64,000 nt of DNA from Bryobacteraceae bacterium (GTDB lineage Bacteria; Acidobacteriota; Terriglobia; Bryobacterales; Bryobacteraceae): NCBI GenBank assembly GCA_026129905.1, contig JAHCHE010000028.1:1-64000 (forward strand), in the 5' to 3' direction. Positions 44,906-54,142 of the stretch are shown piece after piece; the first letter of the stretch is position 1; every line of letters starts with the position of its first letter. Both the position numbers and the translations under genes were made by a program. The notes beneath the pieces are model-generated. The model saw only the letters and a program-made list of their open reading frames with translations, ran no database searches and was not told where the DNA came from.

Positions 44906-47515
44906 TTATCCAAGGCTAAGTTCCAGGATTCGACCGGCGTCGAGGCGCAGAGACTTCGGGAATGTCACGACGGCGCGTTCACGCTCGTACGCGAGCGTCG
45001 CGCCGTGGGATCCCGTTACCTGGGCGCCCGCTCTGGAGAAGGGCAGCCGCAATTTGGCGAGGCGCAGGCCGCCTTCATCAACCCGGATCGCTACGCGCAG
45101 TTTTTCGGGCCCGCCTTCCTGGCTATAGAGCCCCCACGCCGAACCCGCGCAGAATAGGGTTCGGAAAGCGCTCTGGCGATAGCGGGGCTCGAATGTCAGT
45201 TCCTCGGCGGGTGCGGAGTAATGGAACCCCGATAGAGCCGTCAGCAGCGACCAACTCGACATCGCGCGCGCATAGTGGTGTCCGCACTCGAACTCATTCC
45301 ACGGATTGCGGCGCGCGCCGTCGTGGCGATCGCGCACGGCCCGCACAATTGTGACGCCCTCTTTCACCATCCCTTCGTACATGAGATGCGCGGCCACCTG
45401 GTATTCGATGCCGGACCACACCTCATCGGAATAGACGAACGGCAGCGCCGGCCGCTTTCCTCGCGGCCAACTGCACAACAGCAGGCCCCTGTCGTCGTTC
45501 AGGGCGTACAACCGCTGCGGGTTAGGGAAATCCTCAAAGCTGTCGCGGTAGTTATACCGGAAGATCGCGCTCAAAGTCGACCGCACATGCTCGGGCGGCA
45601 GAAGCTTGCCGAGGTTCACGACTTCCGCAAACCACTGCCCGAGTAACTGGTCCGAAAGGCATCCCTCCCCGTATTGGTATTTGCCAGCTTTCGGGTGAGA
45701 CTCGTCCACCGTCTGGACATAGTATTCGCCATTCCACAGAGCCTGGTCCAATTTCTCACTGCCGATGGAGGCCAACCGTTCATACTCGCCAGCCGAGGCG
45801 GCGTCTCCCAGGTGACGCGCCATTTTCGCGGCCGCTCGCAGCGCTCCCAGGTAAAGCGTGCCCATCATCGTGTTGGCGCCATAGAACTCGATGTCGTACG
45901 TGTTGTGCTGTTCGCCTTCCATCACGCCGTCGCGATCGGCGTCCCACTGCTTCCACGCGTACTCGAGCGCCCGCTTCACTTCCGGCCAGAGTTTTCGAAG
46001 CCATGCGTCGTCGCCTCCGATCTGCCATTCGCGGTAGACCTTAAGGACGCAGCCCATTTGTCCGTCGGCGGCAGGGAAGGGAACCCGCCCACCCTTCTTT
46101 AAAGGAACGGCCGTACGAAAGCCCATGCTTCCGTCGTCGCGCATGTTTACCAGGAAGTCGGTTTCGCGCATACTGCGCTCGACTTCGGGGTACAGGAACG
46201 CCATGGCCTGCTCGTAGTTGTAGACATGCGTGCAGTTCATGGGACAACAGCCCGCGTTGTCGTTGCAGCCCTCGAATGCCAGGGTTTTCCCGCCTTCGAG
46301 GACCATGACGGTCGGTGTGCGGATGATGGAAGCCTGGCTGCCGACCGCATCCAGTACAGCCGGCGGCAGCGTCGAAGCGTAGAGCGTGTCCCGGTATTTT
46401 TCCGAGCGGCCGCGGAGGGACGCGTAGTTGTCCAACACGTAGGCGGCGGGCTCCCATGACGACGGCCACCGGGTCCCGTATTGGTTCTTGACGACTGCTC
46501 CGCGCTCGCCTTCTTCGTTGCTCCAGTTGATCTCCACATTTGGGAAGCGCCAGCCAAGGACAAAAACCACTTGCCGTGTTTCGCCCGGATCGAGGCTGAA
46601 GTGCGAGGCCAGCGTCGCGTATTCGGTGGCGCCGTCCTCGGAAGGCTGCGACGGGTTGTTTGGAAACCGGCCTGTGTCCTGGAATTCGTCCCACCACTTA
46701 TGGAGTTCGTCCCACCACGCGCCGTGCTCCCACGCCAACCGGTATGACAGGTCGCCGTCGCGCGTAACGATGGCAATCGAGCCGTGACGCGGTGAATCGG
46801 CGGGATATTTTTCCGACGACATACAGATTCCAGCGCGACCTTCTTCACGGCGGAATTCATTCAAGTTCTGTCCGAATTGCGGTCGTCTTCGCCCGCCTCC
46901 GGCCGCCGCTTCGACGCCGATGGGATTCATCATTGAGAACGCCACGGACATGTCGAGGCGTGAACTGGAGAGCGAAGCAAACGAGTACTCGAGAACCGCG
47001 ACCGGGAGACTGGAAGCGTCCGTATCCAGCGGGACCATCGGATTAAAGGCGTCCAGCGTCACGGCCACAGGGAGCCTGGCATCTTCCAGCAGAAGGCGGG
47101 CAAACGGATAGGCGCCGATAAACGTGGCGGCCTTGAAGCGGGGCAATCCGCGGCTGGTTTCACGCGGCACGCCGTGCGCATAACCGAAGGGCGGAAGCGG
47201 TTGCCGTTCCAGCACGCGAACGACCGGCTTACTCAGTTCCCCGCCGGCTATTCGCATGCAGGCGAACGTGAAGGGGATGAGCGCGCCTTTCGACGGGCGG
47301 TTGAAGATCTCCCAATCGCGCAGATTGCCGAAACCGCCCAGGGACACGGTACCGGTCCCTATGCCGCCAAGCGGAAACGCGATCTCCCGCAGCGCTTCTC
47401 CCTTGAACGCTCGTCCCGGCATCACGGCGCCATCCTGGAATCCGGCCGCCTCCTGACCCCGAGCCGCCGCGGCCGCCGCGCCGCCCGCCAGCAAAGATCT
47501 CCGCGTGAGTCGCAT
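44906..47515 (-). CDS. GH116 family glycoside hydrolase (beta-glucosidase/glucosylceramidase type)
   Basis: An 869-residue exported enzyme. The start is placed at 47515 (MRLTRRSLLAGGAAAAAARG), a twin-arginine signal; 30 upstream codons in frame lack character. FPLGGIGTGTVSLGGFGNLRDWEIFNRP opens the N-terminal beta-sandwich of GH116. The (alpha/alpha)6 catalytic barrel follows, with NDNAGCCPMNCTHVYNYEQ, DGVMEGEQHNTYDIEFYG and NEFECGHHYARAMSSW as conserved acidic stretches. It likely hydrolyses beta-linked glucosides or xylosides in the periplasm. Divergent from the CPBP gene. Confidence 0.85.
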   Translation of the reverse strand: MRLTRRSLLAGGAAAAAARGQEAAGFQDGAVMPGRAFKGEALREIAFPLGGIGTGTVSLGGFGNLRDWEIFNRPSKGALIPFTFACMRIAGGELSKPVVRVLERQPLPPFGYAHGVPRETSRGLPRFKAATFIGAYPFARLLLEDARLPVAVTLDAFNPMVPLDTDASSLPVAVLEYSFASLSSSRLDMSVAFSMMNPIGVEAAAGGGRRRPQFGQNLNEFRREEGRAGICMSSEKYPADSPRHGSIAIVTRDGDLSYRLAWEHGAWWDELHKWWDEFQDTGRFPNNPSQPSEDGATEYATLASHFSLDPGETRQVVFVLGWRFPNVEINWSNEEGERGAVVKNQYGTRWPSSWEPAAYVLDNYASLRGRSEKYRDTLYASTLPPAVLDAVGSQASIIRTPTVMVLEGGKTLAFEGCNDNAGCCPMNCTHVYNYEQAMAFLYPEVERSMRETDFLVNMRDDGSMGFRTAVPLKKGGRVPFPAADGQMGCVLKVYREWQIGGDDAWLRKLWPEVKRALEYAWKQWDADRDGVMEGEQHNTYDIEFYGANTMMGTLYLGALRAAAKMARHLGDAASAGEYERLASIGSEKLDQALWNGEYYVQTVDESHPKAGKYQYGEGCLSDQLLGQWFAEVVNLGKLLPPEHVRSTLSAIFRYNYRDSFEDFPNPQRLYALNDDRGLLLCSWPRGKRPALPFVYSDEVWSGIEYQVAAHLMYEGMVKEGVTIVRAVRDRHDGARRNPWNEFECGHHYARAMSSWSLLTALSGFHYSAPAEELTFEPRYRQSAFRTLFCAGSAWGLYSQEGGPEKLRVAIRVDEGGLRLAKLRLPFSRAGAQVTGSHGATLAYERERAVVTFPKSLRLDAGRILELSLG

Positions 47516-47573
47516 GGCTGTCTCCGGGCCGAATGTAGCACAACTGGCGCTGTGCTTGAATGGTGTTTGCCCG

Positions 47574-50500
47574 ATGACCGTGGAACGGCTGCAAAGCTCC
47601 GACAAGAGGCTGATCGGAATCGTGATTCTGATCGCCGCCGCGTCGGTTATTTACACTCGCGCCAATTACCGGTCCGCATTCCCGCAGGCCTCCATTGACC
47701 TTCGGTTTTCCAAAGACCAGATCACGAACTTCGCGCAGGAGTTCCTGGCGCGCCAGGGCCTTGACACCGAAGGCTTCCGCAACCTGACCGTCTTCGATCC
47801 CGACGAGCGCGCGCGCTTCTATCTCGAACGCGAACTTGGCCTGGAGGAAGCCAATCGCCTGATGCAGGCCGAGACCTCCGTCTGGCGGTGGCGCGCCCGC
47901 TGGTTCCGTCCGCCGGACAAGGAAGAACGCATTGTCTACTTCTCGCCGCAAGGGCGCATGGTGGGCTTTCAACACGTCATCGCGGAGGCGGCGCCCGGCG
48001 CGAGGCTCACCCGCGAAGAGGCAGGTGCCCTGGCGGAGAAGTTCTTGCGGGAGCAGACGGCAAAGCCGCACCGGCTGATTGAGCAGCAACTTCAGGAACG
48101 GCCGGCGCGCCATGACCACGTTTTCACCTGGGAGCAGGAGGATTTTCGCGCCAAGGACGCCACGTACTGGCGCACAGTCGTGATCCAAGGCGACCGGCTT
48201 GGCGCGTACTCGGAGTTCCTGCACGCGCCGGAGCAGTGGCAGCGGGATTTCGCCGCGCTGCGGTCGAGCAATGAGCTGTTCCAATGGATCGCCGAGGCGC
48301 TGTTCGTACTGCTTGGCGTTGCGGCGATTGCGGCCGTTATCCTGTCGCTGCGCCGCCGCGATATCCCATGGCGGCCGCTCATCGCGCTGTGTTCCGCAAT
48401 TGGGGCGTTGATGGTCTTCAACGAACTCAACACCCTGCCCTTCACGCTCGACCGCATGCCCACCAGTTCGCCATATCACGAGATGATCGTGCTCGGCGTC
48501 CTTCAAGCTTTCGGGGCGGGCGTCGGGACGTTCTTCTACGTGATCCTGGCCGGCGCCGCGGGCGAACCACTGTATCGCCGCTCACTGCCGTCGCATCTTC
48601 CGCTTTCCACGATCGCCTCCCTGCGCGCGCTCCGCACCAGAGGCTTCTTCCGCGCGTGCCTGGTGGGGTATGGCTTCGCAGCGGCGCACATCGCGTTCGT
48701 CGTGGCGTTCTATCTCGTCAGCCGCCAGTTAGGCGCATGGAGTCCGCAGGACGTCAAGTACTCGGACCTGCTATCGACCTCGTTACCCTGGTTGTATCCG
48801 CTGACCATCTCCCTGCTGGCTGCCACCTCGGAGGAGTTCTGGTTTCGTCTCCTGGCCATTCCTTTGTTGAAGCGGGGACTCCGAGTCACCTGGATCGCTG
48901 TCGTGCTTCCGGCATTCGCCTGGGGCTTCCTGCACTCCAACTATCCGCAACAACCCGGCTTTGTCCGGGGCCTGGAAGTCGGCATTATAGGCGTCGTCGC
49001 CGGCTACCTGATGCTCCGCTACGGCATTCTTTCCACGCTGATTTGGCACTATACCGTCGACGCGGTTCTCATCGGGGCGTTCCTGTTTGAATCCGGCGAT
49101 TGGTATTTCCGTATCAGTGGAGCGATCGTGGCCGGCGCGGTGCTGTTCCCGCTTGCCGTCTCGTTGTTCCTTTACCGCCGCAACGGCGGATTCGAGGCCG
49201 CGGACGTCCCGGCCGGCGCTGCATTCGTCACGGAGGAATCGCCGCCGCCCGCGGCCACCGAAACGGCCGGCGCCGACGTGGCCAATATGGCCGAGGAGTT
49301 GGAGCCCGTGCGGCCGGTCTGGCGCCGGAAATGGCTGTACATCGCCGCGGCTGTTTTCCTTCTGCTCGCGGTAATCGCTCGACCGACTCGCCTCGGCGAC
49401 TTCTTCAAAGTGCGCCTGACCGCCGCGGAGGCGGCGGCGCGAGCTGACGAGGCTTTGCGATCAAACGGGATCGACACGGGCTCGTGGAGGCGGGTCGCCA
49501 AGTTCATCGCGAATCTCAATGTGGCCGATTTCGAGTATGTCCGCCGGGCCGCCGGCCTGAAGGCGGCCAACGAGATTGTCCGCGAGCGCACGATCTCCGG
49601 TGTTTGGCTCGTCCGATACCTTCGTCCGATGGAGAGCGAGGAATGGCGGGTCTACCTCGATCCGTCCGGCGAGGCTTACCGTATTGACCATGTGCTCGAC
49701 GAGAAGGCCGCCGGCGCCAATCTCGATTCAAGCGAGGCTATTGCGATCGCCGGCCGGTATCTAGACGGTGTCCGAAGCGCGCCGCTCGCCGACTATAAGC
49801 TGGTCGATTCGCATGAAAGGAAGTTCGATCACCGCACGGACCACGAGTTTGTCTGGGAGCATCAGACATTCCGGATCGGCGAAGCAACCGCACGCATGTC
49901 CGTTTCGGTCGTCGGAGATCGCGTCTCATACTACCGGCGCTTTCTCAAACTTCCGGAGGCCTGGCTGCGCGACTTTCAACGGCCGCGGCTGCAGAGCTAC
50001 CTGGTTCCCGCCCTCGGAGGCGGGATCGCGCTGCCGCTGCTGGTCGTATTCGTGCGCCATTTGGGTTCGCGACGCCACGCCGGCCGGCGGCTACGCTGGA
50101 AGCTCTGCGTCGCCGCGGCAATCGTCGCGGCTCTGGCGTCCGCGCTCGCCACCTTAAATACCTGGCCGACGCTTCTGCTCGGCTACGATACGGCGAAGCC
50201 ACTGGAAAATTACCTAGGCCAAGTGGTTCTGAACGCGCTCATCGTCGCCGTGCTCGCGGGCCTTGGCATCTTCCTGCTGGCGCTTGCCGCGGACGTGTTC
50301 CTTGGGCTGGCGGCCGGCAACCGGCCCTTGCCGCGCGCCTCCATAGCGACGGCCGTCGCATTCGCCGCCTTGCTGTTGGGCGTCAGGCAATCCTTGTCAT
50401 TCATCGGACAGACGATTCCCGGCGACCGGTTCAGTTTGCCGCTGTGGGACATTGTCGCGCCGGAATCGTACGTCCCTGCTCTTACGGTGCTCGTACAGTC

Positions 50501-50921
50501 GGCGGTGCGCGCCATCGCGCTGCTCTGCGCCGGCGTTATCCTGGTCTCCGCCGCCGTCCGCTATGCCCGCAACCGCGCCGGAGTGTCCGTGATTGCGTCG
50601 TGCGTCGTTCTCCTGGCGCTGGCCCAGTCGACGACCGCGCTGCAATTCGGTTTTCACCTGATCGAAGGCGCGTTCGTGATTGGGCTTGTCTTCTTTTTGA
50701 TCCGCACGTCCGGGGTGGATCTGGCCGCGTTTGGCGTCGCGCTGTTCTGGATCGAGACGGTCGCTCTTGCCGGCGTCATGGCGGCGCAGCCCGCGGCGCA
50801 ACTGCGCTGGAACGGCATCGCCGCGCTGCTTGGTTCGTTCGCGATCGGATTTATCGTTTTGCGTTGGACGCCGCGCTCCGACGCCGCTTTGTCGGGGCAA
50901 CCGTTCGCATCTGGGATATAA
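47574..50921 (+). CDS. Large membrane protein with CPBP intramembrane protease domain and duplicated soluble module
   Basis: A 1115-residue protein starting at ATG 47574. Residues 35-220 form a soluble domain (FAQEFLARQGLDTEGFR, YFSPQGRMVGFQHVI) that recurs at about 600-805 (ADEALRSNGIDTGSWRR, YLDPSGEAYRIDHVL), so the protein is an internal duplication; the module looks PepSY-like. Between them is a multi-spanning region with the CPBP glutamic protease motifs: SEEFWFRLL (about 419-427), FAWGFLH (about 449-455) and HYTVDA (H about 492). A second multi-spanning region after 820 lacks these motifs. Usual CPBP proteins have 200-300 residues. Confidence 0.75.
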   Translation: MTVERLQSSDKRLIGIVILIAAASVIYTRANYRSAFPQASIDLRFSKDQITNFAQEFLARQGLDTEGFRNLTVFDPDERARFYLERELGLEEANRLMQAETSVWRWRARWFRPPDKEERIVYFSPQGRMVGFQHVIAEAAPGARLTREEAGALAEKFLREQTAKPHRLIEQQLQERPARHDHVFTWEQEDFRAKDATYWRTVVIQGDRLGAYSEFLHAPEQWQRDFAALRSSNELFQWIAEALFVLLGVAAIAAVILSLRRRDIPWRPLIALCSAIGALMVFNELNTLPFTLDRMPTSSPYHEMIVLGVLQAFGAGVGTFFYVILAGAAGEPLYRRSLPSHLPLSTIASLRALRTRGFFRACLVGYGFAAAHIAFVVAFYLVSRQLGAWSPQDVKYSDLLSTSLPWLYPLTISLLAATSEEFWFRLLAIPLLKRGLRVTWIAVVLPAFAWGFLHSNYPQQPGFVRGLEVGIIGVVAGYLMLRYGILSTLIWHYTVDAVLIGAFLFESGDWYFRISGAIVAGAVLFPLAVSLFLYRRNGGFEAADVPAGAAFVTEESPPPAATETAGADVANMAEELEPVRPVWRRKWLYIAAAVFLLLAVIARPTRLGDFFKVRLTAAEAAARADEALRSNGIDTGSWRRVAKFIANLNVADFEYVRRAAGLKAANEIVRERTISGVWLVRYLRPMESEEWRVYLDPSGEAYRIDHVLDEKAAGANLDSSEAIAIAGRYLDGVRSAPLADYKLVDSHERKFDHRTDHEFVWEHQTFRIGEATARMSVSVVGDRVSYYRRFLKLPEAWLRDFQRPRLQSYLVPALGGGIALPLLVVFVRHLGSRRHAGRRLRWKLCVAAAIVAALASALATLNTWPTLLLGYDTAKPLENYLGQVVLNALIVAVLAGLGIFLLALAADVFLGLAAGNRPLPRASIATAVAFAALLLGVRQSLSFIGQTIPGDRFSLPLWDIVAPESYVPALTVLVQSAVRAIALLCAGVILVSAAVRYARNRAGVSVIASCVVLLALAQSTTALQFGFHLIEGAFVIGLVFFLIRTSGVDLAAFGVALFWIETVALAGVMAAQPAAQLRWNGIAALLGSFAIGFIVLRWTPRSDAALSGQPFASGI

Positions 50922-51052
50922 TCGGAGAGCGCTCGGAAGACCAGCGCCGTACTGGGGCCGCCTGCCTTACTCTCAGGAGTTTCGGGACAGTAAGAATCAG
51001 CAGCAATCCGCCACCCCCCGCTACGAGACTACGAAGCCTGAGGTGACTCAGA

Positions 51053-52183
51053 TTGTTGATGACCCGGCATCCGGACAACGTTCCCGCTCCCGGCCAGACC
51101 TTCGCGTCGAACGCCGACTCGCACGACTACGATCCTGCCCGCTCGATTCAATCGCTCCGGCAGGAGTTCGTCGAGCGCGGCTGGGCGCGCAAAGCGACCG
51201 GTCGAATTGTTGTTGAGCTTTTTGTCCACCTGTTGGTCGCGGCCGCCGGCACGATCGCCGTGTTCGCGTTCGACAACCTGGCGCTGCGCGCTTGCGGAAT
51301 GGTGCTCGTGATTGCCGGCTCGATGGGCGTCGGTACGAACACTCACACGTCCTCCCATTACGCGACCAGCGACCGGCGCTGGGTTAACGAATTATTGACA
51401 TTCTTCGGCTATCCTTTCTTTCTCGGCCTGTCCGCCTCCTACTGGTGGCACTCGCACGTGGTTGTCCACCATCCGTCTCCGAACGTCATCGGAGTTGACG
51501 ACGACGCCGATCTGGCGCCTTGGTTTACCCGGACCCAGGACGAGCTAAACCGCATGAGCGGCTGGCGGCGCTTCTACCACGAGAAGATCCAGTGGCTGTT
51601 ACTCCCGGTTCTGCTGGTCGGCAACGGCTTCAGCATGCAGCGAAGCGGCTGGAGGTTTCTCCTCCGCCAGCTGCGCAATCCCGAGGCGCGGAAGCCGAAA
51701 CACTGGCTGGACCTGCTGTCTCTCCTCCTGCACTACGCGTGCATGGTGGTCGCGCCGGCGATCCTGTTTGGCGCGAAACCAGTTCTCATCTTCTACGCCG
51801 TGCGCCTGGTTTTAATGGGCTACGCGATGTTCGCCGTGCTGGCGCCGGGGCACTTCCCCGCGGAAGCCGTGTGCCGGAATAAGGAGGAGAGGCCATCGGA
51901 CTTCCTGCTGCTACAAACGACCGGAACCGTCAACTTCCGGACCGGCTGGATCGGAAGGCTGCTTTGCTCGGGGCTTCAATATCAGATCGAGCACCACTTG
52001 TTTCCGCACTTCAGCCATCCTTACTACCCGCAAATCAGCCGGGTTGTTCGGCAGTTCTGCGCCGAGCATAACCTCCCCTACCGTTCGTTCCAATGGGATG
52101 TTGCGCTGTGGAAGTGCTGGTGGATGTTCCGGCATCCGCCCGCCATCTACCGTCCTGCGAGAGCGGCTTCGCAGAGCGCCTGA
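51053..52183 (+). CDS. Fatty acid desaturase
   Basis: A 376-residue integral membrane di-iron enzyme. The three histidine boxes are present: HTSSH (about residue 97), HSHVVVHH (about 128-135) and QIEHHLFPH (about 305). The last box contains the Q...HH form found in front-end and acyl-lipid desaturases. Transmembrane segments flank them. It introduces a cis double bond into lipid acyl chains. The start could be TTG 51053 or 51056, which are well spaced from AGGTGA, or ATG 51059. Confidence 0.86.
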   Translation: MLMTRHPDNVPAPGQTFASNADSHDYDPARSIQSLRQEFVERGWARKATGRIVVELFVHLLVAAAGTIAVFAFDNLALRACGMVLVIAGSMGVGTNTHTSSHYATSDRRWVNELLTFFGYPFFLGLSASYWWHSHVVVHHPSPNVIGVDDDADLAPWFTRTQDELNRMSGWRRFYHEKIQWLLLPVLLVGNGFSMQRSGWRFLLRQLRNPEARKPKHWLDLLSLLLHYACMVVAPAILFGAKPVLIFYAVRLVLMGYAMFAVLAPGHFPAEAVCRNKEERPSDFLLLQTTGTVNFRTGWIGRLLCSGLQYQIEHHLFPHFSHPYYPQISRVVRQFCAEHNLPYRSFQWDVALWKCWWMFRHPPAIYRPARAASQSA

Positions 52184-52247
52184 TGCGAACGACCCGGCGC
52201 TCCGAACCGAAGGCTGATAGCTGACGGCTATTCGCTGACAGCTTCTT

Positions 52248-52883
52248 CTAATGACAGCCCAGGCAGGTGAACTTCCTGCCATGACACACCGCGCACGACT
52301 GCCTCTCTTCCAGCGCTCCGGGGCGGCTGTGCTCCTCCAGATACTGCGGCGTGTGGGACGCCGGCTTCAAGTGCGGTCCCGGCGCATGGCACGTCTCGCA
52401 ACTGAACGGCGGTTCGATCTTGGCATGACAGACCAGGCAGTCCGCCATCGCCGGCAGGTGGGTTCTCTTGCCTTCGGAGGTCTCCAGACCGCGGTGACAC
52501 GCGGCGCACGCGTTCGCCGCCGCAAGCTGACGCTCCAGCCCTTCAGCCGGCGCCGAGAGATACTTCCCTGTCCGCACGGCCGCCAGGATGACCGGCGCCA
52601 CGTTGCCGAGTCTCAGGTGGAACTCGTGGCTGAAGTTCGTCACCAGGGTGGCGGGCGGCGCGCCGATCCGACCGGGTTCATGACACCGCTCGCACGCCTC
52701 CGCTTTCGGCAGAAGGTTGTCTTCGGCCTTCGCGCTGGCTCCGGCCTCCGCATGGCAAGCGACGCACCGCGCTTCCAGCTTCAGGTGCGTCGCATGGGAA
52801 AAAGGCTTGTCGTACTGGCTCCACGCCGGCGCCGACAGCAGCGCCGTCAGTCCAACCGTCAGCCCGCGTAGGAGATTCGCCAA
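52248..52883 (-). CDS. Periplasmic heptaheme c-type cytochrome
   Basis: A 211-residue protein with a signal peptide (MANLLRGLTVGLTALLSAPAWS) and seven CxxCH haem-binding motifs: CVACH, CERCH, CAACH, CLVCH, CETCH, CAVCH and CLGCH, the last being the final five residues. The spacing resembles cytochrome c7/c3-type electron carriers. It starts within the end of the upstream beta-propeller gene (25-base overlap), so the two are co-translated, and it could accept electrons from that enzyme. The role in vivo is inferred. Confidence 0.82.
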   Translation of the reverse strand: MANLLRGLTVGLTALLSAPAWSQYDKPFSHATHLKLEARCVACHAEAGASAKAEDNLLPKAEACERCHEPGRIGAPPATLVTNFSHEFHLRLGNVAPVILAAVRTGKYLSAPAEGLERQLAAANACAACHRGLETSEGKRTHLPAMADCLVCHAKIEPPFSCETCHAPGPHLKPASHTPQYLEEHSRPGALEERQSCAVCHGRKFTCLGCH

Positions 52884-54049
52884 ATCTTGTTACCGCCGTC
52901 GTCGGAAAGCAACAGACTCCCGTCCTCAAGTTGCAGCAATCCCACCGGCCGGCCCCAAACTTCGGTCTTGTTCGGATCGAGCATAAAGCCCGAGAGGAAC
53001 TCCCGCACTTCGCCGGTCGGCTTGCCGTCCCTGAACGGGATGAAGAGCACGTTATACCCGACGCGCTTGGAGCGGTTCCAGCTTCCATGCGTAGCGACGA
53101 ACGCGCCGCCCTGGTATTCCTTCGGAAACTGTTTCCCGGTGTAGAAGCGCGAATCCATCACCGCCACGTGCGCCTGAACCGGCACGTCCGGCCTGATCGT
53201 CTTCTTTACCAGGTCCGGCCGCTGGCCCTTTAACCGAGGATCTTCGTTCGGACCGATGTACGCGTAGGGCCAACCGTAGAAGCCGCCTCGTTGAATGTGC
53301 GTGAAGTAGTCGGGCACCAGGTCGTCGCCCAATGCATCCCGCTCCTGCACGGCCGCCCACAGCGTGTCCGTGCCCGGATACCAATCCATCCCGATGGGAT
53401 TCCGCGTGCCCGCCGCGAAGATCTCATGTCCGCTGCCGTCCGGATTGAAACGATTGATGGCCGCGCGCAGCTCCGGCTCCCCCGGCGACACGTTTGAGGC
53501 CGAGCCGATGGCGAGGTAGAACTTCTCCCCCTTCCGGTCGAACAGGATCGTCCGCGTCCAATGTCCCTTCGCGAACTCGCTCATGTTGACCACTTCCTCG
53601 CCTTTGGCGGCGGTCATGTTCTTCGCGTCGTATTTGTAGCGCTTGACCGACGTGGTTTCGGCCACGTACAAAAAATCCTTCCAGAACGCCATCCCATAGG
53701 GCCGATCGAGGTTTTCGAGCAGCGCCTTCCGACCGTCGGCTTTGAAGTTCTTGTCTTTGTCCTGCAGGACGTACACCCGGCCGGCGTCGGCGCTGTCGCT
53801 CAGCAACACCTCGCCCGATGGCCCGTGAATCATGTATCGCGGCCGTTCGAAGCCGTTGGCGTATTCGTCGATCTGGAAGCCGTCCGGCAGGCGCAACTGT
53901 ACGCCGTCGGGCCGGTCGATAACGCGCGGGCGATTCATCGCCGACGGCGTATGATACGGCGCTGGCAGCGGGTCCTGCGCCTTCTGGAACGCAAGGGCGG
54001 CGGCGACCAGGGCCGCGGCGGAAGCGAAAGCGAATATCCCAGTTTTCAT
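52859..54049 (-). CDS. Exported glucose/sorbosone dehydrogenase-like beta-propeller protein
   Basis: A 396-residue protein with a signal peptide (residues 1-20, AAALVAAALAFQKAQ). VQLRLPDGFQIDEYANGFERPRYM, GMAFWKDFLYVAET, NPIGMDWYPGTDTLWAAVQERD and GGAFVATHGSWNRSKRVGYNV are hallmark pieces of the PQQ-dependent soluble aldose or sorbosone dehydrogenase family. Not all members bind PQQ. It may oxidise sugars in the periplasm and pass electrons to the cytochrome encoded next to it. Confidence 0.82.
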   Translation of the reverse strand: MKTGIFAFASAAALVAAALAFQKAQDPLPAPYHTPSAMNRPRVIDRPDGVQLRLPDGFQIDEYANGFERPRYMIHGPSGEVLLSDSADAGRVYVLQDKDKNFKADGRKALLENLDRPYGMAFWKDFLYVAETTSVKRYKYDAKNMTAAKGEEVVNMSEFAKGHWTRTILFDRKGEKFYLAIGSASNVSPGEPELRAAINRFNPDGSGHEIFAAGTRNPIGMDWYPGTDTLWAAVQERDALGDDLVPDYFTHIQRGGFYGWPYAYIGPNEDPRLKGQRPDLVKKTIRPDVPVQAHVAVMDSRFYTGKQFPKEYQGGAFVATHGSWNRSKRVGYNVLFIPFRDGKPTGEVREFLSGFMLDPNKTEVWGRPVGLLQLEDGSLLLSDDGGNKIWRISYAG

Positions 54050-54142
54050 GATGGCGAAAAAGAGGCGTTTTCCATAGTTTACCCCGCCCTTCGGGCGCCC
54101 TTCCCGATCTACAATAGAGAGAGTTTCAGAGGAGGCCGTCGG

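Noticed and set aside
52200-52240. GCTGATAGCTGACGGCT-type short repeats considered as a terminator
   Set aside because: Pairing is short and there is no T-run; more likely a decayed simple repeat.
53561-54142. In-frame upstream extension of the PSD1 gene
   Set aside because: It is antisense to the sorbosone-dehydrogenase-like gene, and a signal peptide with a GGAGG site begins at 54143.
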